Below the pieces are notes generated by a model. It had not been told where the DNA came from. It ran no database searches and worked only from the letters and a program-made list of their open reading frames with translations. From the NCBI RefSeq assembly GCF_021474405.1, contig NZ_JAKEIO010000028.1, positions 1 through 64,000 of the forward strand: 64,000 nt of DNA. The letters run 5' to 3'. This DNA comes from [Streptosporangium] indianense (GTDB lineage Bacteria > Actinomycetota > Actinomycetes > Streptomycetales > Streptomycetaceae). Shown here piece after piece: positions 34,690-43,912 of this stretch. A program made the position numbers and the translations under genes. The stretch's first letter is position 1; the number at the start of each line of letters is the position of its first letter.

Positions 34690-35541
34690 TCACTGCGGGT
34701 CCGGACCGACGGCAACCGGCCGGTCAGGGTCCGAGGACCACTCCGACCACGACCCCACGTACAGCTCGGCCGGAATGCCGGCGGCCGCCAGGGCCAGGAC
34801 CTGGTGCGCGGCGGAGACCCCCGAACCGCAGTACACGCCGACCCGCGACCCCTCGGTCACGCCGAGGCCCTTGAACCGCTCCCGCAGTTCCCCGGCGGAA
34901 AGGAAGCGCCCGTCGGCGCCGACATTCTCCGTGGTGGGCGCCGACACCGCGCCCGGAATGTGCCCGGCCACGGGGTCGATCGGCTCCACCTCACCCCGGT
35001 ACCGCTCCCCCGCCCGCGCGTCCAGCAGCACCCCGGAGCGGGCCAGCGCAGCGGCGGCATCCGCGTCCAGCAGGCCCGTCGCCCCCGGCTCGGGCACGAA
35101 GTCGCCCTCCTCCACCGTCGGCACGGACTGCTCCAACGGCCCCTCCCAGGACGGCAACCCGCCGTCGAGGACTCGCACCTCCGGGTGACCCGTCCAGCGC
35201 AGCAGCCACCATGCCCGGGCCGCCGCCCACCCCTGGCCGCCGTCGTAGACGACCACCGGCGTTCCGACCGAGACGCCGGCCCGGCGCATCGCGGCACCGA
35301 AGTGCGCGAGGTCCGGCAGGGGGTGCCGGCCGGCTTCGCCCGGCGCGGAGGCCAACTCCCGGTCCAGGTCGACGTATACGGCCCCGGGCAGGTGTCCCGC
35401 CTCGTACGCGGCGCGGCCGTCGAACGGCGGCTCGCCGGCCGCCTTCGCCGCGGTGAGCTGCCAGCGGACGTCGAGCAGGACCGGGGGCCGGGCGTCCGCC
35501 AGTTCCTTCGCGAGATCGGATGCGCTGATGATGGCGTTCAT
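34690..35541 (-). CDS. sulfurtransferase, tandem rhodanese domains
   Basis: The 283-residue protein has two rhodanese domains (about 5-120 and 155-275). Only the second has the catalytic cysteine, in VYCGSGVSA. A CGSG(V)x loop points to the 3-mercaptopyruvate or thiosulfate sulfurtransferase group. It moves sulfane sulfur to cyanide or thiol acceptors in the cytoplasm. ATG at 35541 was preferred over a start three codons upstream because of GGGG spacing. It is a single gene. Confidence 0.9.
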   Translation of the reverse strand: MNAIISASDLAKELADARPPVLLDVRWQLTAAKAAGEPPFDGRAAYEAGHLPGAVYVDLDRELASAPGEAGRHPLPDLAHFGAAMRRAGVSVGTPVVVYDGGQGWAAARAWWLLRWTGHPEVRVLDGGLPSWEGPLEQSVPTVEEGDFVPEPGATGLLDADAAAALARSGVLLDARAGERYRGEVEPIDPVAGHIPGAVSAPTTENVGADGRFLSAGELRERFKGLGVTEGSRVGVYCGSGVSAAHQVLALAAAGIPAELYVGSWSEWSSDPDRPVAVGPDPQ

Positions 35542-35793
35542 GGTCCCCATCCTCGCGCACGGGGGTGGCCGAGCCGCCCTCGTCCGGTTACTCTGCTCGG
35601 CCGGAGCGCAGCGATCACTCGGCGTACGGGAACAAGCACATGCTGTACAGCTGAACGACACCTGTCGATAAGCGCGCCACGAGGGACAGGTGCCCGCAGA
35701 TCGGGCATTCTCCCGGACATGGGAACGCCCCACAGGGCCGCCCCGTCAGGCTGCGGAGAGCACGGCCACCGCGAGGCCGAGAAGAGAGTGACG
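35542..35793. other. divergent promoter region
   Basis: The gap between the leftward sulfurtransferase gene and the rightward VOC gene must hold both promoters. I see no strong palindrome, riboswitch or additional coding sequence. Confidence 0.35.
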
Positions 35794-36597
35794 ATGACCG
35801 ACGCACGGGGGTCCGCCGGGCCGAACCGCGACACACCCGCTCGGCACACGCCCGGCGCGCCCTGCTGGGTGAGTCTGATGGTGCACGGCCCGGATGCGAC
35901 CGAGGAGTTCTACGGAGCGCTGTTCGGCTGGGAGTTCCGGCCGGGCCCCCAGCAGCTCGGCCCGTATGTGCGCGCTCTGCTGGACGAGCGCGAGGTGGCC
36001 GGCATCGGACGGCTGCCCCCGGACCGCCACCTGCCCATCGCGTGGACGCCCTACTTCGCCTCGGAGGACGTCGATCTGACGGCCGACACGGTGCGCAGCT
36101 GCGGCGGCACGATCGGAGTGGGCCCGCTCGACGCGGCCGACGCCGGCCGCCTGGCCATCTGTTCCGACCCCTCGGGCGCGGTCTTCGGCATCTGGCAGGC
36201 CGCCGCGCACCTCGGCACCACCGTCGCGGGGGTCCCCGGCACCCCCGCCTGGAACGAACTGCTGTCCTTCGAGTCGGCCGGTGTCGCCAAGTTCTACCGC
36301 ACGGTGTTCGGCTACGAGGAGGAGCCGGTGGTCTCCGCCGACGTCGACTACGTGTCCCTGCACCTCGACGGCGAGCCCGTCGCCGGCATCCGCGGCCTGG
36401 GACACGCCCTGCCCCGCGACCGGGGACCGCACTGGGTCACATACTTCCAGGTGGCCGATGTGGACGACGCCTCGCAGCACCTCGTCCGTCTCGGCGGGCA
36501 GGTCCTGGAGCCGGTGCACGACACGGCCCACGGTCGGGTGGCGAACGTGGCCGACCCGGAGGGGGCGCGGTTCGCGCTGCTGCAACGGCCGAGCTGA
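35794..36597 (+). CDS. two-domain VOC family protein
   Basis: The 267-residue protein repeats the vicinal-oxygen-chelate unit twice (about 20-135 and 145-262), each with a PxWxxL(M) opening strand, FYxxLFGWE-type segment and a closing DP(S/E)GA(V/R)F strand. Such tandem proteins are related to hydroxylase-type CFP30/27 antigens. Metal-binding residues are only partly conserved, so an enzyme role is uncertain. ATG at 35794, with a GTG two codons earlier as an alternative. Confidence 0.85.
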   Translation: MTDARGSAGPNRDTPARHTPGAPCWVSLMVHGPDATEEFYGALFGWEFRPGPQQLGPYVRALLDEREVAGIGRLPPDRHLPIAWTPYFASEDVDLTADTVRSCGGTIGVGPLDAADAGRLAICSDPSGAVFGIWQAAAHLGTTVAGVPGTPAWNELLSFESAGVAKFYRTVFGYEEEPVVSADVDYVSLHLDGEPVAGIRGLGHALPRDRGPHWVTYFQVADVDDASQHLVRLGGQVLEPVHDTAHGRVANVADPEGARFALLQRPS

Positions 36598-36619
36598 CGT
36601 ACGGCGAGCCGGCCGCGGG

Positions 36620-37270
36620 TCAGGCGGACGTCACCGGCAGCACGTCCGGGGACAGGGCGGCCGCGCGGGACGTCGCCGCGGTCATCCGGCGGCGGTGGTG
36701 GCGCCTGCACAGCACCTCGTAGCCGACCTCGTCGGCGGAGTGGGTGACGTCGCCGACGACCACCTGGGCGCCCTCCACGACCATCACCCCGCCTATCGTG
36801 CGGGCGTTGTGAGTGGCGCGGGCTCCGCACCAGCACAGGGCCTCGACCTGGAGGACCTCCACCCGGTCGGCCAGCTCCACCAGCCGCTGCGAGCCGGGGA
36901 ACAGCTTGGAGCGGAAGTCGGTCGTGATGCCGAAGGCGTAGACGTCGAGGCCCAGGTCGTCCACCACACGCGCGAGTTGGTCGATCTGCTCCGGTGCGAG
37001 GAACTGCGCCTCGTCGGCGATCACGTAGTCCGCGCGGCCGCCCTGCGAGAGGTGGTCGACGAGGTGACCGTAGAGGTCCTGTCCGTCCCCGACCTCGACC
37101 GCGTCGGTCACCAGGCCGAGGCGGGAGGAGAGCTTGCCCTCGCCGGCGCGGTCGTCGCGGGAGTAGATCATGCCCTGCAGGCCGCGCGCCGAGCGGTTGT
37201 GCTCGATCTGGAGAGCCAGCGTCGACTTCCCGCAGTCCATCGTTCCGCTGAAGAACACCAGCTCGGGCAT
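36620..37270 (-). CDS. tdk: thymidine kinase
   Basis: The 216-residue type II thymidine kinase has P-loop GTMDCGKST at 9-17, catalytic DEAQFL in the middle, and the zinc-binding CWCG and a later Cys-Arg-His-His. It phosphorylates thymidine in salvage. The C-terminus extends about 20 residues beyond the zinc site. It is transcribed leftward 64 bases after the phosphodiesterase stop, oriented the opposite way to the VOC gene. Confidence 0.94.
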   Translation of the reverse strand: MPELVFFSGTMDCGKSTLALQIEHNRSARGLQGMIYSRDDRAGEGKLSSRLGLVTDAVEVGDGQDLYGHLVDHLSQGGRADYVIADEAQFLAPEQIDQLARVVDDLGLDVYAFGITTDFRSKLFPGSQRLVELADRVEVLQVEALCWCGARATHNARTIGGVMVVEGAQVVVGDVTHSADEVGYEVLCRRHHRRRMTAATSRAAALSPDVLPVTSA

Positions 37271-37334
37271 GTGGAGTTGAGTACCTTTCGGCGTGAGAGG
37301 CCGGGACGGGGCCGTGTCGGGAGCGTACTTCGGG

Positions 37335-38531
37335 TCAGGAGCGTACTTCGAGCAGGGGGACCAGCTGCTCGGCGGGGGTCATCGAACCGTGGTTGCCGAC
37401 CATCGCCGACTCCTTCGGCTCCCGCTCCGAGGCGATGAGCAGGACGTCGTCCCGCGCTGCCGCGACCACGTCGCCGATCCTGCCGTAGACCCGTTCGTCG
37501 ATGTGCGGGCCGAACCAGCCCGCGGCGATGGCCTCATCGCGGGAAGCCACCCAGAACTGCTCGCCGAGCACCTCGCGCCAGCAGGTCAGGACGTCGTTCG
37601 CCGCGCCGGGCACCGCGTAGACGTGGCGGGCGCGGCCCTCGCCGCCGAGCAGGGCGACACCAGCGCTCAGCTCCCAGTCCTCGTCGAAGTCGATGCGGTG
37701 CTGCTCGTCGAAGGGCACGTCGATCATGCCGTGGTCGGCGGTGATGTAGAGCGCGCTGCGCGGCGGCAGTTGCTCGGCCAGGCGCTGGACGAGGCGGTCG
37801 GCGTACATGAGCTGGCCGCGCCAGGTGTCGGAGTCGACGCCGAAGCGGTGGCCGGCGCCGTCGACCTCGGCGAAGTAGGTGTACACCAGGGACCGGTCGC
37901 CCGCGGCCAGTTGCTCGGCCGCCAGGTCCACGCGGTCCTCGCCGGACAGCCGCCCGAGGAACGTTCCTCCACTGAGCGCGACCTTGGTCAGCGGGGTGTT
38001 CTCGAAGGTCGGGGACGACACCTGCGCGGCGTGCACCCCGGCCGCGTGCGCCAGCTGGAAGACCGTGGGGTACGGCTGCCAGGGGCCGGGCGGGGTCCAC
38101 GGCTGCCAGCGCAGCTGGTTCATCAGCTCGCCGGTGTCCGGGTTGCGGACGGTGTAACCCGGCAGGCCGTGCGCGCCCGGGGGCAGACCGGTGCCGACGG
38201 AGGCGAGGGAGGTCGCCGTGGTCGCCGGGTAGCCGGCCGTGAGCGGTCGTCCGGTGCCCCCGCGGGAGGTGGCGAGCAGGGACGTCATGAAGGGGGCGTC
38301 CTCCGGGTGCGCCCGGAGCTGCTCCCAGCCGAGGCCGTCGATCAGGAACACGCAGTTCCGGTCGGCGGGGGTCAGCTCGGTGATCGCAGCGCTCATGTCC
38401 GGTACGCCCAGGCCGGCGGCCAGGGTGGGCAGGAGATCGGCGAGTGATCCGCTGCCGTACTCGGGGGCCGGTGCGGAGGCGACGGTGAGCGGTTCGGGGT
38501 GCTGGTCCCACGCCGTATGGAGCTGTGTCAT
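37335..38531 (-). CDS. alkaline-phosphatase-superfamily nucleotide pyrophosphatase/phosphodiesterase
   Basis: The 398-residue protein has the metal and nucleophile motif VFLIDGLGWEQL near 65-76, a GYPATTATSLASVGTG nucleophile loop, and TADHGMIDVP further on, typical of NPP-type enzymes. No signal peptide, so cytoplasmic. The ATG overlaps the DUF5998 stop by one base (TGATG), indicating translational coupling. The substrate is unknown. Confidence 0.88.
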   Translation of the reverse strand: MTQLHTAWDQHPEPLTVASAPAPEYGSGSLADLLPTLAAGLGVPDMSAAITELTPADRNCVFLIDGLGWEQLRAHPEDAPFMTSLLATSRGGTGRPLTAGYPATTATSLASVGTGLPPGAHGLPGYTVRNPDTGELMNQLRWQPWTPPGPWQPYPTVFQLAHAAGVHAAQVSSPTFENTPLTKVALSGGTFLGRLSGEDRVDLAAEQLAAGDRSLVYTYFAEVDGAGHRFGVDSDTWRGQLMYADRLVQRLAEQLPPRSALYITADHGMIDVPFDEQHRIDFDEDWELSAGVALLGGEGRARHVYAVPGAANDVLTCWREVLGEQFWVASRDEAIAAGWFGPHIDERVYGRIGDVVAAARDDVLLIASEREPKESAMVGNHGSMTPAEQLVPLLEVRS

Positions 38532-39118
38532 CAGCGGGTCGTGTCCGCGGTCGCCTCGGAAAGGGCCTGCGCGAAGGCGAGCGCCTCGCGCACCGTCTCG
38601 GGTCCGTCCCCGGCCTCGCTGACGCGCAGGCTGAGGTCGTCCGCCGTGGAGTTGCCGGTGTAGCCGTGGTCCGCCTCGCAGTTGGGGTCGCCGCAGGCGG
38701 CAGGCTCCAGGTCGATGCGGGAGACGGCACCCCAGCCGATGGTCAGGACGACTTCGCGGGGCAGCGTCCCCGGCTTGTACGACTCGGGGTTGGCGACCAC
38801 GCGGCTGACCACGACCGACGAGATGCGGCCGATCTTCACGGACTCCGTCGACGTGGTGGCGTACGGCGTCGGGGAGGTGCTGTCGGCGGCCTGTTCGTCG
38901 GTGTGGCTGACGATGAAGCGGGTGTCGGTGAGGACGAGCACGGTCACATGCCGCCGCACCTCGTTCTGGTCGAACGTCGTCTCCTGGTGGACCAGGTACG
39001 ACCGCATGGGCTCGCCGCCCACGGCGGCCTCCACCGCCTCGGCCACGAGGGCCGGGTAGTAGCCGCTGCGCTCGATCGCCGCCCGCAGCCCCTGGGTCGT
39101 CGTACTGGTCTTGGCCAT
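38531..39118 (-). CDS. DUF5998 protein
   Basis: The 195-residue protein is a conserved actinobacterial phosphodiesterase-operon partner (DUF5998). It has a helical N-terminus, a central beta-rich domain and a CGDPNCEADHGYTG loop with two Cys and one His that could bind metal. ATG at 39118 begins MAKTSTTTQG. It precedes and is coupled to the phosphodiesterase. Confidence 0.8.
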   Translation of the reverse strand: MAKTSTTTQGLRAAIERSGYYPALVAEAVEAAVGGEPMRSYLVHQETTFDQNEVRRHVTVLVLTDTRFIVSHTDEQAADSTSPTPYATTSTESVKIGRISSVVVSRVVANPESYKPGTLPREVVLTIGWGAVSRIDLEPAACGDPNCEADHGYTGNSTADDLSLRVSEAGDGPETVREALAFAQALSEATADTTR

Positions 39119-39169
39119 GACGCCCATCCTACGGGGGACCACTGACTGCGAGGGACAGCTCGCCTGCCG

Positions 39170-41524
39170 TCAGTACGCGGGGAGCGTCCGGGGGCCGAGG
39201 TCGTCGCGGGCGGGAGGGGGTGCGAGGCGGACCGAGGCGCCGAGGACGCTCAGGCCGTGCGAGGCGACGACGACGGGCTCCAGGGTGACCGCGACGACCT
39301 CGGGGTGGTCGTCGACCAGCCGGGACACCCGCAGCAGCAGCTCCTCCAGGGCCCGTGTGTCGGCCGGTGCGGAGCCGCGCCAGCCGAACAGCAGCGGGGC
39401 GGTGCGGATCGAGCGCACCAGCGAGGTGGCCTCCCGGTCGGTGACGGGGATCAGCCGGTGGGCCGTGTCACCGAGCAGTTGCGAGGCGGCTCCGGCCAGC
39501 CCGAAGGAGAGCACCGCTCCGGCCGCGGGGTCGATGACGGCCCGGACGACGACGTCCACGCCGCGCGGTGCCATCCGCTGCACCACCGGCCGCAGCTCCT
39601 CGGGCGCACCGAACAGCTCGGTCAACTCGGTGTACGCGCGGCGCAGTTGGTCCTCGTCCGCGAGATCGAGGCGGACGCCGCCCTGATCGAAGGCCTGCTC
39701 GCGCGCGGGCAGGGACTCACCCTCGGCACGGACGAGACCTGCGACCTCCTCGGCCACTACGGCGTGCAGGTCCGCGTCGCCGACCGCGCCCTCCCCCACC
39801 GCCGGTATGGCGGTGACGACGACGGCGTCGCACCGGTCGTCGGCCAGCGCGTGGGACAGGGCCGTGTGGAAGTCGGCCGCGGAGGCCGCCGTGGTCAGGT
39901 CCTGCGGAGGGTGCGGCCTGAGGCCCTCGGCCAGGCACGCGTCGTACGTCAGCAGGCCGAGTGACTCGGAGTTGCCGAGGATCGCCACCCTGGGCCCGGC
40001 GGGCAGGGGCTGGCGGGCGAGGAGCAGGCCCGCGTCGACCAGCTCGGTGATGGTGTCGACGCGGATGACACCGGCCTGCCGCAGCAGCGCCGACACGGTC
40101 GCGTGCGGGAGCCGGGTGGCCCGTACGGCGTGCCCCTGGGGAGCGGCGCCGTGCCGCGCGCCCTGGACGACGACCAGGGGCTTGGCGGCGGCCGTCCGGC
40201 GGGCGAGACGGGTGAACTTGCGGGGGTTGCCGATGGACTCCAGGTACATGAGGACGACGTCGGTGTCGGGGTCCTCGTACCAGTACTGCAGGACATCGTT
40301 GCCGGAGACGTCGGCGCGGTTGCCGGAGGAGACGAAGGTGGAGACGCCGGTGACGCCCGTGACACCGCCGCCGCGCCGGTGCAGCCGGGACAGCAGGGCG
40401 ATGCCGATGGCGCCGGACTGGGCGAACAGACCGATCCGGCCCGGGCGCGGTACCTCGGGGGCGAGGGAGGCGTTGAGGCGTACGTCCGGGGAGGTGTTGA
40501 TGATGCCGAAGGCGTTCGGGCCGATGATCCGCATGCCGTACGTACGCGCGTGCCGCACCAGGGCGCGCTGGCGTTCGCGCCCCTCGGGGCCGCTCTCGGC
40601 GTACCCGGCGGACACCACGACCAGCCCCTGCACGCCGTGTTCGCCGCACTCGGTGACGACCTCGGGGACGTGCTCGGCGGGGACGGCGACGACCGCGAGG
40701 TCGACCGGGCCGTCGATGTCCCGCACCGAACGGTGGGCGGGCACGCCGTCGAGCTCCTTGTGCCCCTCGGGAAGGGCCTTGTTCACCGCGTACAGGCGGC
40801 CCGTGTACCCGGCGTCCCGGATGTTCCCGAGAACGCTGCGGCCCACGCCGCCCGGTGCGCGGCCGACGCCGATGACGGCGACCGAGCCGGGGGCCAGCAG
40901 CCGCTGCACGGAGCGTGCCTCGGCGCGGTGTTCGCGCGCGTACTGCACGGCGAGGGATCGGTCGGTGGGTTCGAGGTCGAACTCCAGACGGACGACGCCG
41001 TCCTCGAAGCTGCGCTTCTGCGTGTAGCCGGCGTCCGTGAACACCTTGATCATCTTGGTGTTGGCGGGCAGCACCTCGGCGGCGAAGCGGCGGATGCCGC
41101 GCTCGCGGGCGACGGCTCCGATGTGTTCGAGCAGGGCGGAGGCGACCCCGCGCCCCTGGTGGGCGTCCTGCACGAGGAAGGCGACCTCGGCCTCGTCGGC
41201 GGGTGCGGACGCGGGCGTTCCGTCTGCGCCGATCCGGTCGTAGCGTACGGTGGCGATGAACTCGCCGCCGACCGTGGCCGCGAGTCCCACCCGGTCCACA
41301 AAGTCGTGGTGCGTGAAGCGGTGGACGTCCTTGGCGGACAGGCGAGGGTACGGCGCGAAGAAGCGGTAGTACTTCGACTCGTCGGAGACCTGCTCATAGA
41401 AGCTGACCAGGCGATCGGCGTCATCAACGGTGATGGGCCGGATGCGCGCGGTGCCTCCGTCGCGCAGCACCACGTCGGCTTCCCAGTGGGCGGGATACTC
41501 GTGCCGGTCCGGCGAGGTCTGCAT
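39170..41524 (-). CDS. GNAT acetyltransferase fused to NDP-forming acyl-CoA-synthetase-like domains (Pat type)
   Basis: The 784-residue protein has an N-terminal GNAT domain (about 15-175, with acetyl-CoA loop QDAHQGRGVASALL) followed by CoA-binding, succinyl-CoA-ligase-like and ATP-grasp-like domains (about 205-760). This is the protein-lysine acetyltransferase group that inactivates acyl-CoA synthetases, but with the GNAT domain first; Salmonella Pat has it last. The ligase part is thought to be regulatory. The catalytic His of true synthetases is not obvious. ATG at 41524. It is a single gene, divergent from ptsH. Confidence 0.9.
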   Translation of the reverse strand: MQTSPDRHEYPAHWEADVVLRDGGTARIRPITVDDADRLVSFYEQVSDESKYYRFFAPYPRLSAKDVHRFTHHDFVDRVGLAATVGGEFIATVRYDRIGADGTPASAPADEAEVAFLVQDAHQGRGVASALLEHIGAVARERGIRRFAAEVLPANTKMIKVFTDAGYTQKRSFEDGVVRLEFDLEPTDRSLAVQYAREHRAEARSVQRLLAPGSVAVIGVGRAPGGVGRSVLGNIRDAGYTGRLYAVNKALPEGHKELDGVPAHRSVRDIDGPVDLAVVAVPAEHVPEVVTECGEHGVQGLVVVSAGYAESGPEGRERQRALVRHARTYGMRIIGPNAFGIINTSPDVRLNASLAPEVPRPGRIGLFAQSGAIGIALLSRLHRRGGGVTGVTGVSTFVSSGNRADVSGNDVLQYWYEDPDTDVVLMYLESIGNPRKFTRLARRTAAAKPLVVVQGARHGAAPQGHAVRATRLPHATVSALLRQAGVIRVDTITELVDAGLLLARQPLPAGPRVAILGNSESLGLLTYDACLAEGLRPHPPQDLTTAASAADFHTALSHALADDRCDAVVVTAIPAVGEGAVGDADLHAVVAEEVAGLVRAEGESLPAREQAFDQGGVRLDLADEDQLRRAYTELTELFGAPEELRPVVQRMAPRGVDVVVRAVIDPAAGAVLSFGLAGAASQLLGDTAHRLIPVTDREATSLVRSIRTAPLLFGWRGSAPADTRALEELLLRVSRLVDDHPEVVAVTLEPVVVASHGLSVLGASVRLAPPPARDDLGPRTLPAY

Positions 41525-41663
41525 GGGCCCCAGAGTACGGCTAGCGCCTGACAACGGCGCGAGGCAGTCTGTGGAGGGCGTCAGTCGGGTCGAGGCCGCG
41601 ATCCGACGGCACCTCCGGAGTGGAACGACAGGACCGCTCCGGGTGGGCTTCACGATATGGGAA

Positions 41664-41679
41664 ACTGGTCTAGACAACC
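41664..41679. promoter_or_regulatory. DasR-responsive element (dre) upstream of ptsH
   Basis: ACTGGTCTAGACAACC matches the dre consensus ACTGGTCTAGACCACT at 14 of 16 positions. It lies 25 bases upstream of the HPr start codon. DasR is the GntR-family regulator of N-acetylglucosamine uptake and of ptsH in Streptomyces; control by GlcN-6-P is expected. Confidence 0.8.
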
Positions 41680-41703
41680 CTGAAAACCGAAGGGCAGCAA
41701 CAC

Positions 41704-41985
41704 ATGGCTGAGCGCCGCGTCAACGTCGGCTGGGCCGAGGGCCTCCACGCCCGCCCCGCCTCCATCTTCGTCCGAGCCGCCACGGCCGCAGGCGTCCCGG
41801 TGACGATCGCCAAGGCTGACGGCAACCCCGTCAACGCGGCCTCGATGCTGGCCGTCCTGGGTCTCGGCGCGCAGGGAGGCGAGGAGATCGTCCTCGCCTC
41901 CGACGCCGAGGGCGCGGACGCCGCCCTCGACCGGCTGGCGAAGCTGGTCGCCGAGGGTCTCGAGGAACTGCCCGAGACCGTCTGA
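41704..41985 (+). CDS. ptsH: HPr phosphocarrier protein
   Basis: The 93-residue protein is the histidine phosphocarrier of the PTS. The active-site block GLHARPAS places the phosphorylated histidine at residue 15. The second-site helix NAASMLAVLGLGA contains Ser47 at the regulatory position. HPr passes phosphate from enzyme I to IIA components. A dre site directly upstream ties it to N-acetylglucosamine control by DasR. Confidence 0.96.
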   Translation: MAERRVNVGWAEGLHARPASIFVRAATAAGVPVTIAKADGNPVNAASMLAVLGLGAQGGEEIVLASDAEGADAALDRLAKLVAEGLEELPETV

Positions 41986-42013
41986 TTTCCCGGCGCCCGA
42001 TCCGGCGCACAGT

Positions 42014-42048
42014 GAAGGGCTCGTCCGAATTCACCGGGCGAGTCCTTC
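42014..42048. terminator. imperfect hairpin between ptsH and GntR gene
   Basis: Bases 42014-42026 pair with 42036-42048 with two G.T pairs and a nine-base loop, 29 bases after the HPr stop codon. It also lies downstream of the leftward GntR gene. Confidence 0.5.
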
Positions 42049-42166
42049 GCCATTGCCGGGCCGCCAGGGAGAAGTGTTTTCCGCACCCGGGCAGCCGGAA
42101 TTAATTCACCGGAACGCTCGTCGAGGAACTCCAGGAATTGCCGTCTCTTTGTATACGGCCACCGTG

Positions 42167-42862
42167 TTAATGCCGCGGGCTCGCCGTGTTTACGGCATGT
42201 TGCGAGTTCCTCACACGGTCGGCGCGCTCCCCGGTGGAGCCGATGCGCAGGCGATGCGCCCCGGTAGCGCGCTCGGTGTGCAGCGCTGTGACCGCCCGCG
42301 CGCGCTCGCCGTCCCCGCGCGCGACCGCGTCCACGATCGCGCCGTGCTCCGCCCAGGACTCCACCGGGCTGAGCGGCGCCTCCACGGCGTACATCCACGT
42401 GATCTTGTGGCGGAGCTGGGTGAGCATCGAGGTCAGGGCGGGGCTGCCGGAGGCCTGGGCGAGCGTCTCGTGGAACCACACGCCCAGGGAGCGCAGGTCG
42501 TCGCTGGTGCCGCGACGGGCCCGGTCCTGGCCCAGCCGGACCAGGCCGCGAAGGACCTTCAGATGCGCCTCGGTGCGGCGCTGGGCGGCTCGGGCCGCAC
42601 CGAGCGGCTCCAGGAGCATCCGCATCTCCAGCAGGTCGGCGGCCTCCTGCTCGGTGGGCTCGGCCACGCACGCGCCCGCGTGCCGACGGGTCACCACGAA
42701 GCCCTCGGCCTCCAGCGTGCGCAGCGCCTCCCGGACGGGCACCCGCGAGACGCCGTAGCGGCGGGCGAGGAGTTCCTCGGTGAGCCGGCTGCCGCGCGCG
42801 TGGACACCCGCGACGATGTCGTCGCGGATGGCGGTGCACACCGAGTGCGCGGGAATACGCAT
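42167..42862 (-). CDS. GntR-family regulator, FadR subfamily
   Basis: The 231-residue protein has an N-terminal winged helix (about 8-75, RYGVSRVPVREALRTLEAEG) and an FCD ligand domain (about 80-205) with the acidic and histidine residues that bind a metal-carboxylate ligand (for example ETLAQASGSPAL and EHGAIVDAV). FCD regulators usually sense organic acids. Gene neighbours do not reveal a target. ATG at 42862. Confidence 0.9.
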   Translation of the reverse strand: MRIPAHSVCTAIRDDIVAGVHARGSRLTEELLARRYGVSRVPVREALRTLEAEGFVVTRRHAGACVAEPTEQEAADLLEMRMLLEPLGAARAAQRRTEAHLKVLRGLVRLGQDRARRGTSDDLRSLGVWFHETLAQASGSPALTSMLTQLRHKITWMYAVEAPLSPVESWAEHGAIVDAVARGDGERARAVTALHTERATGAHRLRIGSTGERADRVRNSQHAVNTASPRH

Positions 42863-43042
42863 GACCGACCTCCGCTTAATCCCCGTGAAACGCCGACGAG
42901 CGGCGTGTGTTCCGTGACTCTATTGCAATGAGCCGGAATTTCCGACGGCAAGCGGGAATCCATGGATATTTTTTGGACAGCGGACATCCAAGGGCCGCCC
43001 GGGAGGCCATCCGGGAGGCCGTAGTCCGGTGGCCCGCAAACG
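42863..43042. other. intergenic region upstream of the GntR gene
   Basis: This region has AT-rich patches at 42900-42975 that probably contain the GntR promoter. No other feature is clear. Confidence 0.35.
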
Positions 43043-43077
43043 CCGAAAGCCCCGGCTCGGGGAGCCGGGGCTTTCGG
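43043..43077 (-). terminator. 16-bp perfect hairpin after the M23 peptidase gene
   Basis: Bases 43043-43058 pair with 43062-43077 around GGG, 20 bases past the stop codon of the leftward peptidase. The stem ends in a GAAAG/CTTTC segment. Confidence 0.8.
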
Positions 43078-43097
43078 GAACGGCGGAGAGGTTCCGG

Positions 43098-43886
43098 TCA
43101 GAGGCTGACGCCGTGCGAGCGGAGGTAGGCGACCGGGTCGATGTCGGAGCCGTACTCGGGGCTCGTACGGGCCTCGAAGTGCAGGTGCGGGCCGGTGACG
43201 TTGCCGGTCGCGCCGGACAGGCCGATCTGCTGACCGGGGGTGACCTTCTGGCCGACCGAGACAGCGATGGACGACAGGTGGCCGTACTGGGTGTACGTGC
43301 CGTCGTTCATCTTGATCACGATGTTGTTGCCGTAGGAGCCGCCCCAGCCGGCCTCGACGACCTCGCCCATGCCGACCGCGTGGACGGAGGTGCCGCTGGC
43401 GGCGTGGAAGTCCACGCCGGTGTGGCTGCCGGAGGACCACAGACCACTGCTGGCCTGGTAGGCGGTGGACACGTACGAGCCGGAGATCGGGGCCACGAAG
43501 GCGTTGAGGCGCTTGCGCTCGGCCTCGCGGGCGGCGCGCTCCTTGGCCGCGCGGGCCTTCTCGGCCGCCTCCTTGGCCTTCTCGGCCACCTCGGCGGCCC
43601 GCTTGCGGGCGGCCTCCTCGGCCTTCTGCTTGGCGGCGGCCTCGTCGGCGGCCTGCTGCTGCGCGACGGCCTGGGCGTCGATCTGCTGGGCCACGGTGTC
43701 GCCCATGGTGACGACCGGGGTGAGACCCGTCTGCTCCGTGCTGGGCTCGGCGGCGAAGGCCGCGGGGGCCGCCACGGTGCCGATCACGCCGGTGGTGGCG
43801 AGGGCCGCCACACCTGCCGCGCGGGCGGTGCCGCGCTGGATCCTGCTGGGACGACGGTGCTTCCCGGTGGCGCGAGTGAACGCCAT
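43098..43886 (-). CDS. secreted M23 (LytM) peptidoglycan endopeptidase
   Basis: The 262-residue protein has a signal peptide (hydrophobic about 24-43, cleavage after AFA), an Ala/Lys/Glu-rich coiled-coil (about 70-130) and a C-terminal M23 domain. The Zn ligands are visible in HTGVDF and GPHLHFE. It cuts peptide cross-bridges in the wall and resembles the Streptomyces cell-wall hydrolases involved in germination and sporulation. A c-di-AMP riboswitch precedes it by 26 bases, so expression is likely to follow c-di-AMP levels, as for rpf-type genes. Confidence 0.93.
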   Translation of the reverse strand: MAFTRATGKHRRPSRIQRGTARAAGVAALATTGVIGTVAAPAAFAAEPSTEQTGLTPVVTMGDTVAQQIDAQAVAQQQAADEAAAKQKAEEAARKRAAEVAEKAKEAAEKARAAKERAAREAERKRLNAFVAPISGSYVSTAYQASSGLWSSGSHTGVDFHAASGTSVHAVGMGEVVEAGWGGSYGNNIVIKMNDGTYTQYGHLSSIAVSVGQKVTPGQQIGLSGATGNVTGPHLHFEARTSPEYGSDIDPVAYLRSHGVSL

Positions 43887-43912
43887 GTGGTGGCTGGTCC
43901 TTTCCTTCCCTC

